Positions 1 to 9,050 of a stretch of DNA of 36,124 nucleotides are shown here, in pieces. A program made the position numbers and the translations under genes. How positions within the stretch are numbered: the first letter of the stretch is position 1; every line of letters starts with the position of its first letter. The notes beneath the pieces were generated by a model. The model did no database searches. It had not been told where the DNA came from and was given only the letters and a program-made list of their open reading frames with translations. Source of the DNA: Rhodospirillales bacterium 24-66-33 (GTDB lineage: Bacteria > Pseudomonadota > Alphaproteobacteria > Reyranellales > Reyranellaceae); assembly GCA_002281855.1 (NCBI GenBank), contig NCHQ01000036.1, forward strand, positions 1 to 36,124, given 5' to 3'.

Positions 1-83
1 GAGCCATCGGCGACATCTGCGCGCTATTCTCCGAACAGGAGTGTTGGAACTACCTCAAGGACGCAGGCTATGCGCCCGATTAA
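1..83 (+). CDS. IS630-type transposase, C-terminal end (cut by window edge)
   Basis: The frame ending at the TAA at 81-83 reads AIGDICALFSEQECWNYLKD followed by AGYAPD. This matches the conserved end of IS630/Tc1-mariner family transposases, in which a short helix with an E-C-x-N-Y pattern precedes the stop. Only 26 residues lie in the window, so whether the gene is whole upstream cannot be seen. It opens a stretch of about 2 kb built from broken genes and mobile-element pieces. Confidence 0.6.
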   Translation, partial: AIGDICALFSEQECWNYLKDAGYAPD

Positions 84-95
84 GCGCTCGATGCT

Positions 96-262
96 CTAGA
101 TGTTCTCCAGCATGTAGCGCTTGGCCTGGTCCGGCGCGAGCCTCCGCACCTGACCAAGGCTTGCCGGCTTGATCCACCCCGTTGAATGGTTGCAGATGTT
201 GAGGGCCTGCTCCTCGAGGCTGGCCGGCGGCTTTAGCAGGCTGTTGAAGAAGTCTGGCGGCG
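96..262 (-). other. Unrecognised short open frame, possible gene remnant
   Basis: On the minus strand a frame ends at the TAG at 96-98 and reads EEQALNICNHSTGWIKPASL, then GQVRRLAPDQAKRYMLENI. The amphipathic C-terminal part looks protein-like, but I do not recognise the family and see no start codon with a ribosome site. It lies between the IS630 tail and the broken small-protein gene. It may be the 3' end of a gene whose beginning has been lost. The upper limit given is approximate. Confidence 0.25.
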
Positions 263-538
263 GGCGATGAAGGGTATGTCGTCTCCATTGGAGAGGCAGA
301 TCTCACCTTGGAGAGAGTCATCAGCCTGAAGTTCGGCCCAGCCATGGCCGGAGGCTTCTTCGCTCTCGTCGTTGCCGTCCTAGTCGAACTCGATGACGTC
401 GCCATGGCAGACTCCGTGGATCGAGCCGGTGAGGCAATCAAAGGCGAACTCGCCGCCCTCTTCGCCGAACAGCATGTAGGCACCCGGCCCGGCCATGTCC
501 CAGCCAGGTGTCTCGACGACACGCCACCGACCCAGCAT
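233..538 (-). pseudogene. Small conserved hypothetical protein, broken by an in-frame amber codon
   Basis: The minus-strand frame from the ATG at 536-538 reads MLGRWRVVETPGWDMAGPGA and continues to FDCLTGSIHGVCHGDVIEFD. It then meets TAG at 380-382 and resumes in the same frame as DGNDESEEASGHGWAELQAD and SNGDDIPFIARR, ending at TAA 233-235. From memory this matches a family of about 100 residues common in alphaproteobacteria, with a W-R-(I/V)-V-E start and a D-E-x-S-G-x-G-x-A-E-L core. The family usually has Trp at the stop position, so a TGG to TAG change is the simplest explanation. The start lies 3 bases beyond the stop of the IS5 transposase. The function of the family is unknown. Confidence 0.6.
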
Positions 539-540
539 GC

Positions 541-1493
541 TCATGCCGGTGCCGCCAGCAGCTTGGGCAGTCGAACCAGATTGTAGGCGGCCAGGGCGAG
601 CGTGAAGACGGCGTCCACCCGCGCTTGTCCTCGCAGCTTGATCTTGGCCAGCCCGGCTGAAGCCTTGATCCAGCCGAACACCTCCTCGATCCGCTTGCGG
701 CAGCGCTGGCTGATGTCGTAGCCGACGTGACGCGTCACGCGGCGGTCGACGGACGTCTTGCGCGGCTTGCCAATCTTGCTCAGATGGCCGTCGATGGCGA
801 TGTGGGGGCTGACCGAACGGGACCGCAACGAGGCTACGAAGTTGGCCACGTCATAGGCCTTGTCGGCGCCCAGGGTGATGCGGCGCTTGCCGCGATGAGC
901 GTCGACCAGAGCCAGCGCCTCCTCGCGCTCGGCCGTGCCGGTCGCCAGGCTCGCACGCCCACCGACCACCAAGCCGTGGCGGTTCTCCATCAGGGCATGG
1001 CCCATGTAGCAGAGCCTGGCCGGCTGGCCGTCGCTCTTCTTGTAGAGCCGGGCCTCCGGATCGGTCGTGCTGCGATGGGTCTCGTTCGAGCGCTTCTCCT
1101 TGTGGAAGTCGCGCTCGGCATTGCGCCCACCGCCCGACGCGTCGTTGTCGCTCCCATCCTTGCGCCGGAAGCTCTTGATCGACGCCCATGCTTCCAGCAG
1201 CGTCCCGTCCACCGAGAAGTGGTCGCTCGACAGAAGTCGCTTCACCTTCGGCTGGGACACGACCGCTGCCAGGAACTTCGCCGCAATCTCACCCTCCAGC
1301 AGCCGGTCCCGGTTCTTCGAGAAGCTCGAATGATCCCACGCCGGATCGTCAACCCCCAGCCTTACGAACCATCGGAACAGAAGGTCGAACTCCATCCGCT
1401 CCATCAGTTGCCGTTCCGACCGGATGCCATAGAACGCCTGCAGCAGCATCGCCCGCAACAGACGCTCTGGCGCAATCGACGGCCGACCTAGAG
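541..1493 (-). pseudogene. IS5-family transposase, N-terminally truncated
   Basis: The DDE transposase core is intact. The first Asp is in DHFSVDGTLLEAWAS, the second in TLGADKAYDV and the Glu in RKRIEEVFGWIK, all in the expected order and context for the IS5 group. Relatives begin about 40 residues earlier. Here homology starts at LGRPSIAPERLL (about 1491), and the frame then runs into unrelated DNA until a stop at 1519-1521. The track start at 1458 is an internal TTG inside the conserved L-L-R-A-M-L-L-Q helix, so it is not a true start. The element is therefore probably immobile unless supplied in trans. The junction near 1490 joins it to a receiver-domain fragment. I could not identify terminal inverted repeats. 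Confidence 0.8.
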
Positions 1494-1663
1494 CCGGATA
1501 TGCCTTGGCTCGATGGGTTCAAGACCATCGGCCAGGTGTGCGGACCGTTCTCGGCACCGGCGGCGAAATGGGCCGCAAGGCTGTCGATACCTGCCATGAG
1601 GGCGCAATCATCAGGAAGCCCTACAATTTGCAGTATGTCGTGAAGCGATTGCACAATGCGCTT
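1493..1663 (+). pseudogene. Response-regulator receiver-domain fragment
   Basis: The plus frame from 1493 reads AGYALARWVQDHRPGV, then GEMGRKAVDTCHEGAIIRKP and YNLQYVVKRLHNAL. This fits the last third of a CheY-like receiver: helix 4 with R-P-x-(V/I), a short strand, the loop before L-C, then the conserved Lys-Pro and the final helix. The N-terminal part with the phospho-acceptor Asp is absent, because the IS5 piece begins exactly where that part should be. Downstream of about 1665 the frame loses similarity and another gene fragment starts in a different frame. It is a relic with no sign of expression. Confidence 0.55.
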
Positions 1664-1665
1664 GC

Positions 1666-2178
1666 GGATATGGCTTCATCAGGCAGTCGCGCGGGCACAT
1701 CAGGATCGATAGTGAAGTCGGGCGCGGAACGACGATATAAATTTACCTCCCGAGGAGCGAAGATAAAAAAGAGGAGATAGAAGGCCCCGAGCGCGTTGAC
1801 ATACCACGCGGCCACGAGCGCATTCTTGTCGTCGAGGACGACACGCTGGTCCGTGCCAGCGTCGTCCGTCAGCTCCTGAGTCTGGGCTACGCCGTCACAG
1901 AGGCGAACGACGGCGAAGCAGGCCTTGCCATTCTTCTGAACGCACCGACGCCCATGGATCTCGTGCTCACTGATATCGTCATGCCGGGCAAGCTGGGCGG
2001 GAAGGGCCTGGCCGGCGAAATTTCGCGTCGTTGGCCTGGCACGAAGATTGTGTTCATGTCAGGCTATACGGAGAAAGCCATTTTTCACCAAGGCCAAATT
2101 GACGCCGGCGTTGACCTGCTGAGCAAGCCGTTTCGCAAAGCCGACCTCGCCAGGATCGTCCGTGAAACCCTGGATTGA
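1666..2178 (+). pseudogene. Hybrid histidine kinase, C-terminal fragment with in-frame ochre codon
   Basis: One frame reads GYGFIRQSRGHIRIDSEVGR then GTTI, TAA at 1738-1740, then IYLPRSEDKKEE. This is the end of a histidine-kinase ATPase domain (typically Y-G-F-x-x-Q-S-x-G-H and S-E-x-G-x-G-T-T-x-K-(I/L)-Y-L-P-R). The stop sits where Lys is usual, so AAA to TAA is likely. The frame continues through a linker (IPRGHERILVVEDD) into a complete receiver domain with DLVLTDIVMPG, MSGYTE and LLSKPF (Asp, Thr/Tyr switch and Lys), ending at TGA 2176-2178. The N-terminal sensor, HisKA and most of the ATPase domain are missing. No good start codon precedes the receiver, so it is probably not made alone. 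Confidence 0.7.
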
Positions 2179-2346
2179 TTAGAAACCCGGGGTTAGCTGG
2201 GGCTCGTTCTAATCACGAGCGGGTTTGGCTGGGCAAAGTCGGCGCGCATGCCAGTGCCTCGCCACCTGATGGCGCGAAGCACGACGGCGTTCGCATTGGG
2301 GTTTGTTCTATTGTTCACTCCGTGCCGGGACTGCGGTTCTTCCTGT

Positions 2347-2375
2347 TTGCCGCCGGAGTGGACCCAGAGTAATCT
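2347..2375 (+). promoter_or_regulatory. Candidate sigma-70 promoter for thiC
   Basis: TTGCCG at 2347-2352 and TAATCT at 2370-2375 are separated by 17 bases. Transcription would start near 2382, at the beginning of the TPP riboswitch, which supports the placement. The -35 match is partial. Confidence 0.45.
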
Positions 2376-2379
2376 CCTT

Positions 2380-2480
2380 GCGTCCAAGGGGGGCCCTGCA
2401 AGGGGCTGAGATACCGATAGCCGAGAGGCAGCGCGGTGACCCTTTGAACCTGATCCGGGTCATGCCGGCGAAGGGACTGG
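2380..2480 (+). promoter_or_regulatory. TPP riboswitch (THI element)
   Basis: The thi box is clear. GGGGCTGAGATACCG at 2402-2416 carries the CUGAGA core that binds the pyrimidine of thiamine pyrophosphate. ACCCTTTGAACCTGATCCGG at 2439-2458 and CATGCCGGCGAAGGGA at 2461-2476 carry the invariant pyrophosphate-binding half. GTCC at 2382-2385 can pair with GGAC at 2474-2477 to close P1. The aptamer ends 67 bases before the thiC ATG. No strong T-run follows, so control is more likely at translation, but this is an inference. When TPP is abundant, thiC output should fall. Confidence 0.95.
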
Positions 2481-2547
2481 ATGCTGCCTCCTTTTGCACG
2501 ACACCGCCGGATCTCCGTCTGCCTTCTAGCCACGGGAGATCCTCGTC

Positions 2548-4368
<1,821 letters not shown>

Positions 4369-4509
4369 GCCCCGGGTCGAGGATGGTCGGTCGCAACTGT
4401 AGACGGGCTACGCGAAACTGAGCCACGCAAAGAATGGTGGAACTCGGTCGGGGGCTTTTTTGTCGGTGAAAGCGGCTCGGCAAGAGTTGGCTGCTGGAGC
4501 CCAGGACAG

Positions 4510-5523
4510 TCAGCGCGTCGCGAGCGCGTCGGCAAGGCGGTCGAAAGCCGTCACATCGCCCGGCAGGCCGAAGCGCAGCCACCGCCGCTCAGCCTCGAAG
4601 CGCCTGACATGAATGCCGTGCCGGGCCAGCGTCTCGCCGGCATGCGGCGCGTCGTCATGGGCGACGAGGCGGAACAGCGGTGTGCCGCCCAGAATCTCGA
4701 AGCTGGCATTGCAGAGCAGCCTGTCGAGCCGTGCGCCGTCGACCGCGAGTCGCGCTGCCGTGTTTGCGAGCCAGACCGTGTCGGAGAGCGCGCGTCGCCC
4801 GATCTCTAGCGCCGGGCCGGACACCGACCAGGGGCCGAGTTCGGCGCGAAGGCGCTCGGCCAGCGCGGCAGGTGCGATGGCGAAGCCCAGCCGCACGCCA
4901 GCCAACCCGTAGGTCTTGCCGAAGGAGCGCAACACCACAGTGTCGGGCGGCAGGTCGCCTGCGAGGCTGGTCTGCGGTGGCAAGAGGTCTATGAACGATT
5001 CGTCGATCACACGCAGGCCTGCCCGGACGCCACGCAGCGCCGCCGGTGGCAGCAAGCAGCCCGTCGGGTTGTTGGGATTGACGATCACCGCCACGTCGGC
5101 GCCGCTGGCCTCCTCGACGCTTCCGACCAGCCGGACCGCGTGGCCCTGGCGCGCCCAGCACAGCGCGTGCTCCTCGTAGGTCGGCGCCACGATGGCGACG
5201 CGCGCGGCCGGCAGCAGGCGGGGAAGGAGCTGAAGCAACGCCTGCGTGCCCGGAGCGGCCACCAGGCTCGCCGGGTCAGCGACGCCGTAGCGCGCCGCGG
5301 CGGCTTCGAGCAGGGCTGCGTCCTGCTCCCGTGTCGGCAGCACCGCCCAAATCCGATGTGGCAGCGGCGGCACCGGCCAAGCCACCGGATTGATGCCGGT
5401 CGAGAGGTCGATCCAGGGCAGTGGCGCGTTGGGAAAGCGGGCGCGCACCGCGCCAAGATCGCCGCCATGGAGGATTGTTGTCGCAGGCGCCGCCTCCATG
5501 TTACGCGCTACGCCGATGTTCAT
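4510..5523 (-). CDS. cobC: Threonine-phosphate decarboxylase CobC (PLP aminotransferase fold)
   Basis: CobC (CobD in Salmonella naming) makes aminopropanol phosphate, the nucleotide-loop linker of cobalamin, from threonine phosphate. Over 337 residues it shows the family start (HGGDL, then WIDLSTGINP), NPNNPTG at 149-155, the PLP-ring Asp in VIDES (D174), and the PLP lysine K203 in RSFGKTYGLAGVRLGF. The ATG at 5523 has a GAGGG site 8 bases upstream. M9 at 5499 is an alternative start. Its 5' end overlaps the start of cobD on the other strand by 8 to 26 bases, leaving no separate promoter region. Transcription may come from cobO-cobQ upstream, passing antisense through cobD, or from a promoter inside cobD. 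Confidence 0.93.
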   Translation of the reverse strand: MNIGVARNMEAAPATTILHGGDLGAVRARFPNAPLPWIDLSTGINPVAWPVPPLPHRIWAVLPTREQDAALLEAAAARYGVADPASLVAAPGTQALLQLLPRLLPAARVAIVAPTYEEHALCWARQGHAVRLVGSVEEASGADVAVIVNPNNPTGCLLPPAALRGVRAGLRVIDESFIDLLPPQTSLAGDLPPDTVVLRSFGKTYGLAGVRLGFAIAPAALAERLRAELGPWSVSGPALEIGRRALSDTVWLANTAARLAVDGARLDRLLCNASFEILGGTPLFRLVAHDDAPHAGETLARHGIHVRRFEAERRWLRFGLPGDVTAFDRLADALATR

Positions 5524-6502
5524 CGCCCTCGCCCTCGTGGCCGCCTCGGTCGAAGCAATGGCCGGCTACCCGGACGCCCTGGTTCGCCGCATAGGCCATC
5601 CCGTGACCTGGATTGGCCGGCTTATATCATGGGGCGAGGGGGCGTGGAACTCGCCGGACCTGTCCTATGGGCGACGCCGCGGCGCCGGCGTCGCTTTGCT
5701 ATTGCTCCTGATCGCAGTCAGTGTCGCCGCGGGGCTCGCCATCAGCGGCGTGGCGGCTCAGCTCCTCCCGCCGACGCTAGCACTTCTCTTCTGCGGCGTG
5801 CTGGCGAGCTCGCTCCTGGCACAGCGCAGCCTGCACAGCCACGTGGCGGCAGTGGCGACGGCGCTCGAACGTGACGGGCTGGAGGCAGGGCGGCGCGCCG
5901 TCTCAATGGTCGTCGGCCGCGACACCCAGGCGCTCGGCGATGCGGCGGTCGGCCGCGCGGCGATCGAGAGTCTCGCGGAGAATTTCTCCGACGGCGTGGT
6001 GGCGCCGCTCTTATGGATGGCGGTGGCGGGCCTGCCCGGAGCGATCGCTTACAAGGCGATCAACACCGCCGACTCCATGATCGGCCACAAGTCGGAACGC
6101 TACCGCGCCTTCGGCTGGGCCTCGGCGCGTTGCGACGATCTCGTCAATCTGCCGGCCTCACGCCTGTCGGCGCTCTGGCTGGCGCTTGCCGCGGCGTTGC
6201 GGGGTGGCAAGCCCATCGCGCAGGTGCTGGCAACGGTGCGGCGCGATGCCGGCCGGCACCGCTCGCCCAATGCCGGCTGGCCGGAGGCGGCGATGGCGGC
6301 TGCGCTCGGTATCCGGCTTGCTGGGCCGCGCGTCTATGGTGGCGTCGCCGTCGAGGATCCCTGGATGGGCGACGGGCGCAGCGCCGTCACGCCTCGCGAT
6401 ATCCGCGCCGCATTGGCGCTCTACCGTACCGCCTGCGGCCTGCAGGTCGCGCTACTCCTCGCGCTACTCCTCACGCTGCTGGCGCTCGGCGTGGCCGTGT
6501 GA
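5498..6502 (+). CDS. cobD: Adenosylcobinamide-phosphate synthase CobD (CbiB)
   Basis: CobD/CbiB is an integral membrane protein that attaches aminopropanol (phosphate) to adenosylcobyric acid. The family start is visible as a hydrophobic helix followed by GYPDALVRRIGHPVTWIGRL. The conserved core ESLAENFSDGVVAPLLW and AINTADSMIGHKSERYRAFG lies mid-protein, and the last helix is Leu-rich. I chose ATG 5498 (334 residues); ATG 5516, which gives MFIALALVAAS, is equally plausible. The longer frame back to 5390 only shadows cobC. The gene lies on the plus strand between cobQ and cobC, both on the minus strand. It overlaps cobC at its 5' end and cobQ by 32 bases at its 3' end. Its product uses the CobC product, so the genes belong together functionally. 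Confidence 0.93.
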   Translation: MLRATPMFIALALVAASVEAMAGYPDALVRRIGHPVTWIGRLISWGEGAWNSPDLSYGRRRGAGVALLLLLIAVSVAAGLAISGVAAQLLPPTLALLFCGVLASSLLAQRSLHSHVAAVATALERDGLEAGRRAVSMVVGRDTQALGDAAVGRAAIESLAENFSDGVVAPLLWMAVAGLPGAIAYKAINTADSMIGHKSERYRAFGWASARCDDLVNLPASRLSALWLALAAALRGGKPIAQVLATVRRDAGRHRSPNAGWPEAAMAAALGIRLAGPRVYGGVAVEDPWMGDGRSAVTPRDIRAALALYRTACGLQVALLLALLLTLLALGVAV

Positions 6503-7967
6503 GAAGCGGCGCACGGGCGAGCGTCAAGAGCGCGTCGCAGTCGAGATGCGCCTCGACATGGTCGGCCAAGCTATCGAGCGTGGCCTCGACGTCGGCCTCG
6601 TAGTCAAGCGTCGAAACCGGGGCGCCCAGGCACTCCAGCCAGTGCCGGCGTTGGCGGTCGTCGGCGAAAAGCCCGTGCACGTAGCAGCCGGCCACCGTGC
6701 ACTGGGCATTGACCGCGCCGTCGGTGCGCCCGTCGTCGAATTGCAGCAACGGCCGGGCGGCGCCCGTCGTGCGACCAACATGCATCTCGTAGCCGCTGAA
6801 GAGCACACCGCCCTCGAGCGTTTCGCCCACCACCTCGACCAGGCGCTTATCGCTGGCCAGCACGGTATCGACCTCCAGCAAGGCCAGCCCTGCGACGCTG
6901 GCGGGCGGACCCTCGATGCCGTCGGGATCGGCGATTTGGCGGCCGAGCATCTGGTAGCCGCCGCAGATTCCCAGCACGCGGCCACCGCGGCGCAAGTGGG
7001 CTGCGAGGTCGATGTCCCAGCCGGTGGCACGCAGCGCGGCGAGGTCGGCGATGGTGGCCTTCGAACCCGGCAGCACGACCAAGTCAGCGTCGCCGGGGAT
7101 TGGTTCACCTGGCCGGAGGAACCGGAGATCAACCCCGGGCTCCAGCCGCAGCGGATCGAAATCGTCGAAATTGGCGATGCGCGGATAGGCCAGCACGGCG
7201 ATGCGCACCGCCCCGTCGCGCCGCTGCGTCGGCTGGCCGGCAAGGCCGAGTGCATCCTCGGCCGGCAGGCGCTGTGCCGCCTCGAACCAGGGCACGAGGC
7301 CGATCGCCTGCCAGCCGGTACGTTCGGAAATTAGCCGCATGCCGTCGGCGAACAGCGTAGGATCGCCGCGGAAGCGGTTTACGACGAAGCCGACGATGTG
7401 CGCGGCATCCTCTGGCGGCAGCACGGCATGCGTGCCGACAAGGCTCGCGATCACGCCGCCGCGGTCGATGTCGCCGATCAGCACGACGGGCACGCCGGCT
7501 GCCCGCGCGAAGCCCATGTTGGCGATGTCGGCGGCGCGCAGATTGACCTCTGACGCCGAGCCCGCACCTTCCACCAGCACGAGGTCTGCCTCTGCCGCCA
7601 GCCGACCGAAGCTTTCGAGCACGGCGCCGAGCAGGCCGGGCTTCATCTTCTGGTAGTCGCGGGCGCGGGCGTTGCCAACGACTCGGCCTTGCACCACTAC
7701 CTGCGCGCCGACTTCGCTCTGTGGCTTCAGCAGTACAGGGTTCATGTGCACGCTGGGCGGCACGCGCGCTGCACGCGCCTGCAGCGCTTGGGCGCGGCCG
7801 ATCTCGCCGCCATCGGCCGTGACGGCTGCATTATTCGACATGTTCTGCGGCTTGAAGGGCCGCACGCGCAGGCCGCGCCGGGTGAAAGCCCGGGCCAGCG
7901 CCGCCACGAGCAGCGACTTGCCGACATCCGAGCCGGTGCCTTGGAACATGAGGGCGCGGACGGCCAT
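6471..7967 (-). CDS. cobQ: Cobyric acid synthase CobQ
   Basis: CobQ amidates the b, d, e and g side chains of adenosylcobyrinic acid a,c-diamide, using glutamine and ATP. The 498 residues begin with the DTBS-like ATPase domain (P-loop variant QGTGSDVGKS at 9-18, then FKPQNMSNNA) and end with a class I glutamine amidotransferase domain. Its nucleophile is C335 in GICGGYQMLG and the catalytic His is H431 in CYVHGLF. Length and both active sites are normal. It overlaps cobO by one base (TGATG at 7965-7969), a sign of translational coupling in a cobO-cobQ unit. Its 3' end overlaps that of cobD, with no room for a terminator between them. Confidence 0.97.
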   Translation of the reverse strand: MAVRALMFQGTGSDVGKSLLVAALARAFTRRGLRVRPFKPQNMSNNAAVTADGGEIGRAQALQARAARVPPSVHMNPVLLKPQSEVGAQVVVQGRVVGNARARDYQKMKPGLLGAVLESFGRLAAEADLVLVEGAGSASEVNLRAADIANMGFARAAGVPVVLIGDIDRGGVIASLVGTHAVLPPEDAAHIVGFVVNRFRGDPTLFADGMRLISERTGWQAIGLVPWFEAAQRLPAEDALGLAGQPTQRRDGAVRIAVLAYPRIANFDDFDPLRLEPGVDLRFLRPGEPIPGDADLVVLPGSKATIADLAALRATGWDIDLAAHLRRGGRVLGICGGYQMLGRQIADPDGIEGPPASVAGLALLEVDTVLASDKRLVEVVGETLEGGVLFSGYEMHVGRTTGAARPLLQFDDGRTDGAVNAQCTVAGCYVHGLFADDRQRRHWLECLGAPVSTLDYEADVEATLDSLADHVEAHLDCDALLTLARAPLLTRPRRAPAA

Positions 7968-8578
7968 CAGAACTCGATGCCTTCCTGCGCCTTCACGCCG
8001 GCGGAGAAATGATGCTTCAACAACGTCATCTCGGTCACCAGATCGGCCGCCTCGATCAGCTCGGGACGGGCATTGCGGCCAGTCACGACGACATGCAGGT
8101 TGAGGCGGCGCGCCCGCAGCGCCGCGACCACCGCCGCCGCGTCGAGGTGATCGTAGCGCAGCGCGATGTTCAGCTCGTCCAGCACCAGCAGGCGGATTGC
8201 GGGATCCGCCATCAGCTCCTGCGTCTTAGCCCAGGCCCGCTCGGCTGCGGCGACGTCGCGCGCGCGGTCCTGGGTCTCCCAAGTGAAGCCCTCGCCCAGA
8301 GTGTACCACTCGACCTGGCCGCCGAACCGCTCGACGGCGGCGCGCTCGCCCGACTGCCAGGCGCCCTTGCCGAACTGGACCACGCCGCAGCGCAGACCGC
8401 GGCCGACGGCGCGGAGCAGCAGCCCGAAGGCCGCCGTCGACTTACCCTTGCCCTTGCCGGTATGGACGATCAGTAGGCCCTTCTCGAGCGTCTTGCCGGC
8501 CACCTCGGCGTCCTGAACAGCCTTGCGGTTGGCCATCTTGGCCTTGTGGCGGGCCTGGTCGTCGCTGTCCGCTGCCAT
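7967..8578 (-). CDS. cobO: Corrinoid adenosyltransferase CobO (BtuR/CobA family)
   Basis: CobO transfers adenosyl from ATP to the cobalt of reduced corrinoids, before amidation by CobQ. The 203-residue protein has the family P-loop GKGKGKSTAA at 41-50 and the conserved segments VVQFGKGAW, TWETQDRARDV, LLVLDELNIAL and VVTGRNARPELIEAAD. The last region ends ETE/VTEM-like, as in other CobO proteins. It starts at ATG 8578. The intergenic region upstream (8579-8860) is shared with the riboswitch operon running the other way. I see no cobalamin riboswitch on the minus strand, so cobO-cobQ are probably regulated differently from the rightward operon. Confidence 0.96.
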   Translation of the reverse strand: MAADSDDQARHKAKMANRKAVQDAEVAGKTLEKGLLIVHTGKGKGKSTAAFGLLLRAVGRGLRCGVVQFGKGAWQSGERAAVERFGGQVEWYTLGEGFTWETQDRARDVAAAERAWAKTQELMADPAIRLLVLDELNIALRYDHLDAAAVVAALRARRLNLHVVVTGRNARPELIEAADLVTEMTLLKHHFSAGVKAQEGIEF

Positions 8579-8619
8579 GGGTTGACCTGTATCTCTGTTG
8601 GGCGCGCGCGCGAATCCCG

Positions 8620-8649
8620 TTGACGGGGCTTCGTGCCGGCTCGTATCAC
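8620..8649 (+). promoter_or_regulatory. Candidate promoter of the rightward cobalamin operon
   Basis: TTGACG at 8620-8625 is followed, after 18 bases, by TATCAC at 8644-8649. A start near 8656 would place the 5' end of the RNA just at the base of the cobalamin aptamer, which supports the call. The -10 match is modest. Confidence 0.45.
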
Positions 8650-8654
8650 AAGCT

Positions 8655-8815
8655 CGACGGTGCCCCGCAAGGGGTCAAGAGAATGCGGTCAGGGGAGAGC
8701 CCCGATGCCGCGGCTGCCCCCGCAACTGTAATCGGCGAGCTGAAGGCCTGTATACCACTGGGAAACTGGGAAGGTGGCCTGAAGCGTGGACCCGAGAGCC
8801 AGGAGACCTGCCGTC
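8655..8815 (+). promoter_or_regulatory. Adenosylcobalamin riboswitch
   Basis: The element starts with GACGGTGCCCCGC. It shows the conserved GGTCAAGAGAATGCGGT segment (8672-8689), the GCCCCCGCAACTGTAA core (8715-8730), CCACTGGGAAACTGGGAAGG (8755-8774) and the B12 box AGCCAGGAGACCTGCC (8797-8812). All of these occur in the order expected for the classical AdoCbl aptamer. It lies upstream of cbtB and so should shut down cobalt uptake and corrin synthesis when cobalamin is plentiful. Confidence 0.96.
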
Positions 8816-8828
8816 GTTTGTTCATCGC

Positions 8829-8845
8829 GTGGCCGGAGGGGCCAC
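8829..8845 (+). promoter_or_regulatory. Hairpin abutting the cbtB ribosome site (expression-platform candidate)
   Basis: GTGGCC at 8829-8834 and GGCCAC at 8840-8845 form a perfect 6-bp stem with a GGAGG loop. The ribosome site AAGGAGA (8847-8853) begins one base later, 8 bases ahead of the cbtB ATG. The position suggests translational control by the riboswitch. The GGAGG loop could also compete with the true site for the ribosome. No T-run follows, which argues against a terminator. Confidence 0.4.
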
Positions 8846-8860
8846 CAAGGAGAGATCTAG

Positions 8861-9040
8861 ATGGCCACCACCACCGCACCTGTCGTACCGACCTCCGAGC
8901 GCAGCGAAGCCTTACAGGCTGCCGGCATCGCGTTGCTGCTCGGGCTGGGCCTAGTCTTCCTGACCGGCTTTGCATATCCCGAGGCGATCCACAACGCGGC
9001 GCACGACACGCGACACAGCCTCAGCTTCCCCTGCCACTGA
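8861..9040 (+). CDS. cbtB: Cobalt transporter subunit CbtB
   Basis: This 59-residue protein starts MATTTAPVVPTSERSEALQA, has one transmembrane helix (AGIALLLGLGLVFLTGFAYP) and ends HNAAHDTRHSLSFPCH. The His-rich tail ending in F-P-C-H is the mark of the CbtB family, a small partner of CbtA in a predicted B12-regulated cobalt permease. The gene follows a cobalamin riboswitch and precedes cbtA by 10 bases, exactly the usual setting. The ribosome site is AAGGAGA at 8847-8853. Cobalt transport by Cbt proteins is mainly inferred from such genomic context. Confidence 0.92.
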   Translation: MATTTAPVVPTSERSEALQAAGIALLLGLGLVFLTGFAYPEAIHNAAHDTRHSLSFPCH

Positions 9041-9050
9041 CCGCAGGACC

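Noticed and set aside
55..522. A 155-codon minus frame
   Set aside because: Another minus frame over the same DNA contains the recognisable small conserved protein, so this one is a shadow.
1487..1643. Alternative plus frame reading EPDMPWLDGFKTI, resembling the receiver D-x-x-M-P-x-x-D-G-F loop
   Set aside because: The adjacent frame matches the receiver C-terminus over a longer stretch including the Lys-Pro; the short resemblance is probably chance.
4456..4461. T6 run after thiC as a terminator
   Set aside because: No convincing stem lies directly before it; the only complementary GC run is about 80 bases away.
6186..7334. A 382-codon plus frame across cobD and cobQ
   Set aside because: It spans the ends of two well-supported genes in other frames and has no motif.
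8601..8612. Alternating GC run (GGCGCGCGCGCG)
   Set aside because: It is short, lies in a leader region, and is expected at this GC content; there is no evidence for function.
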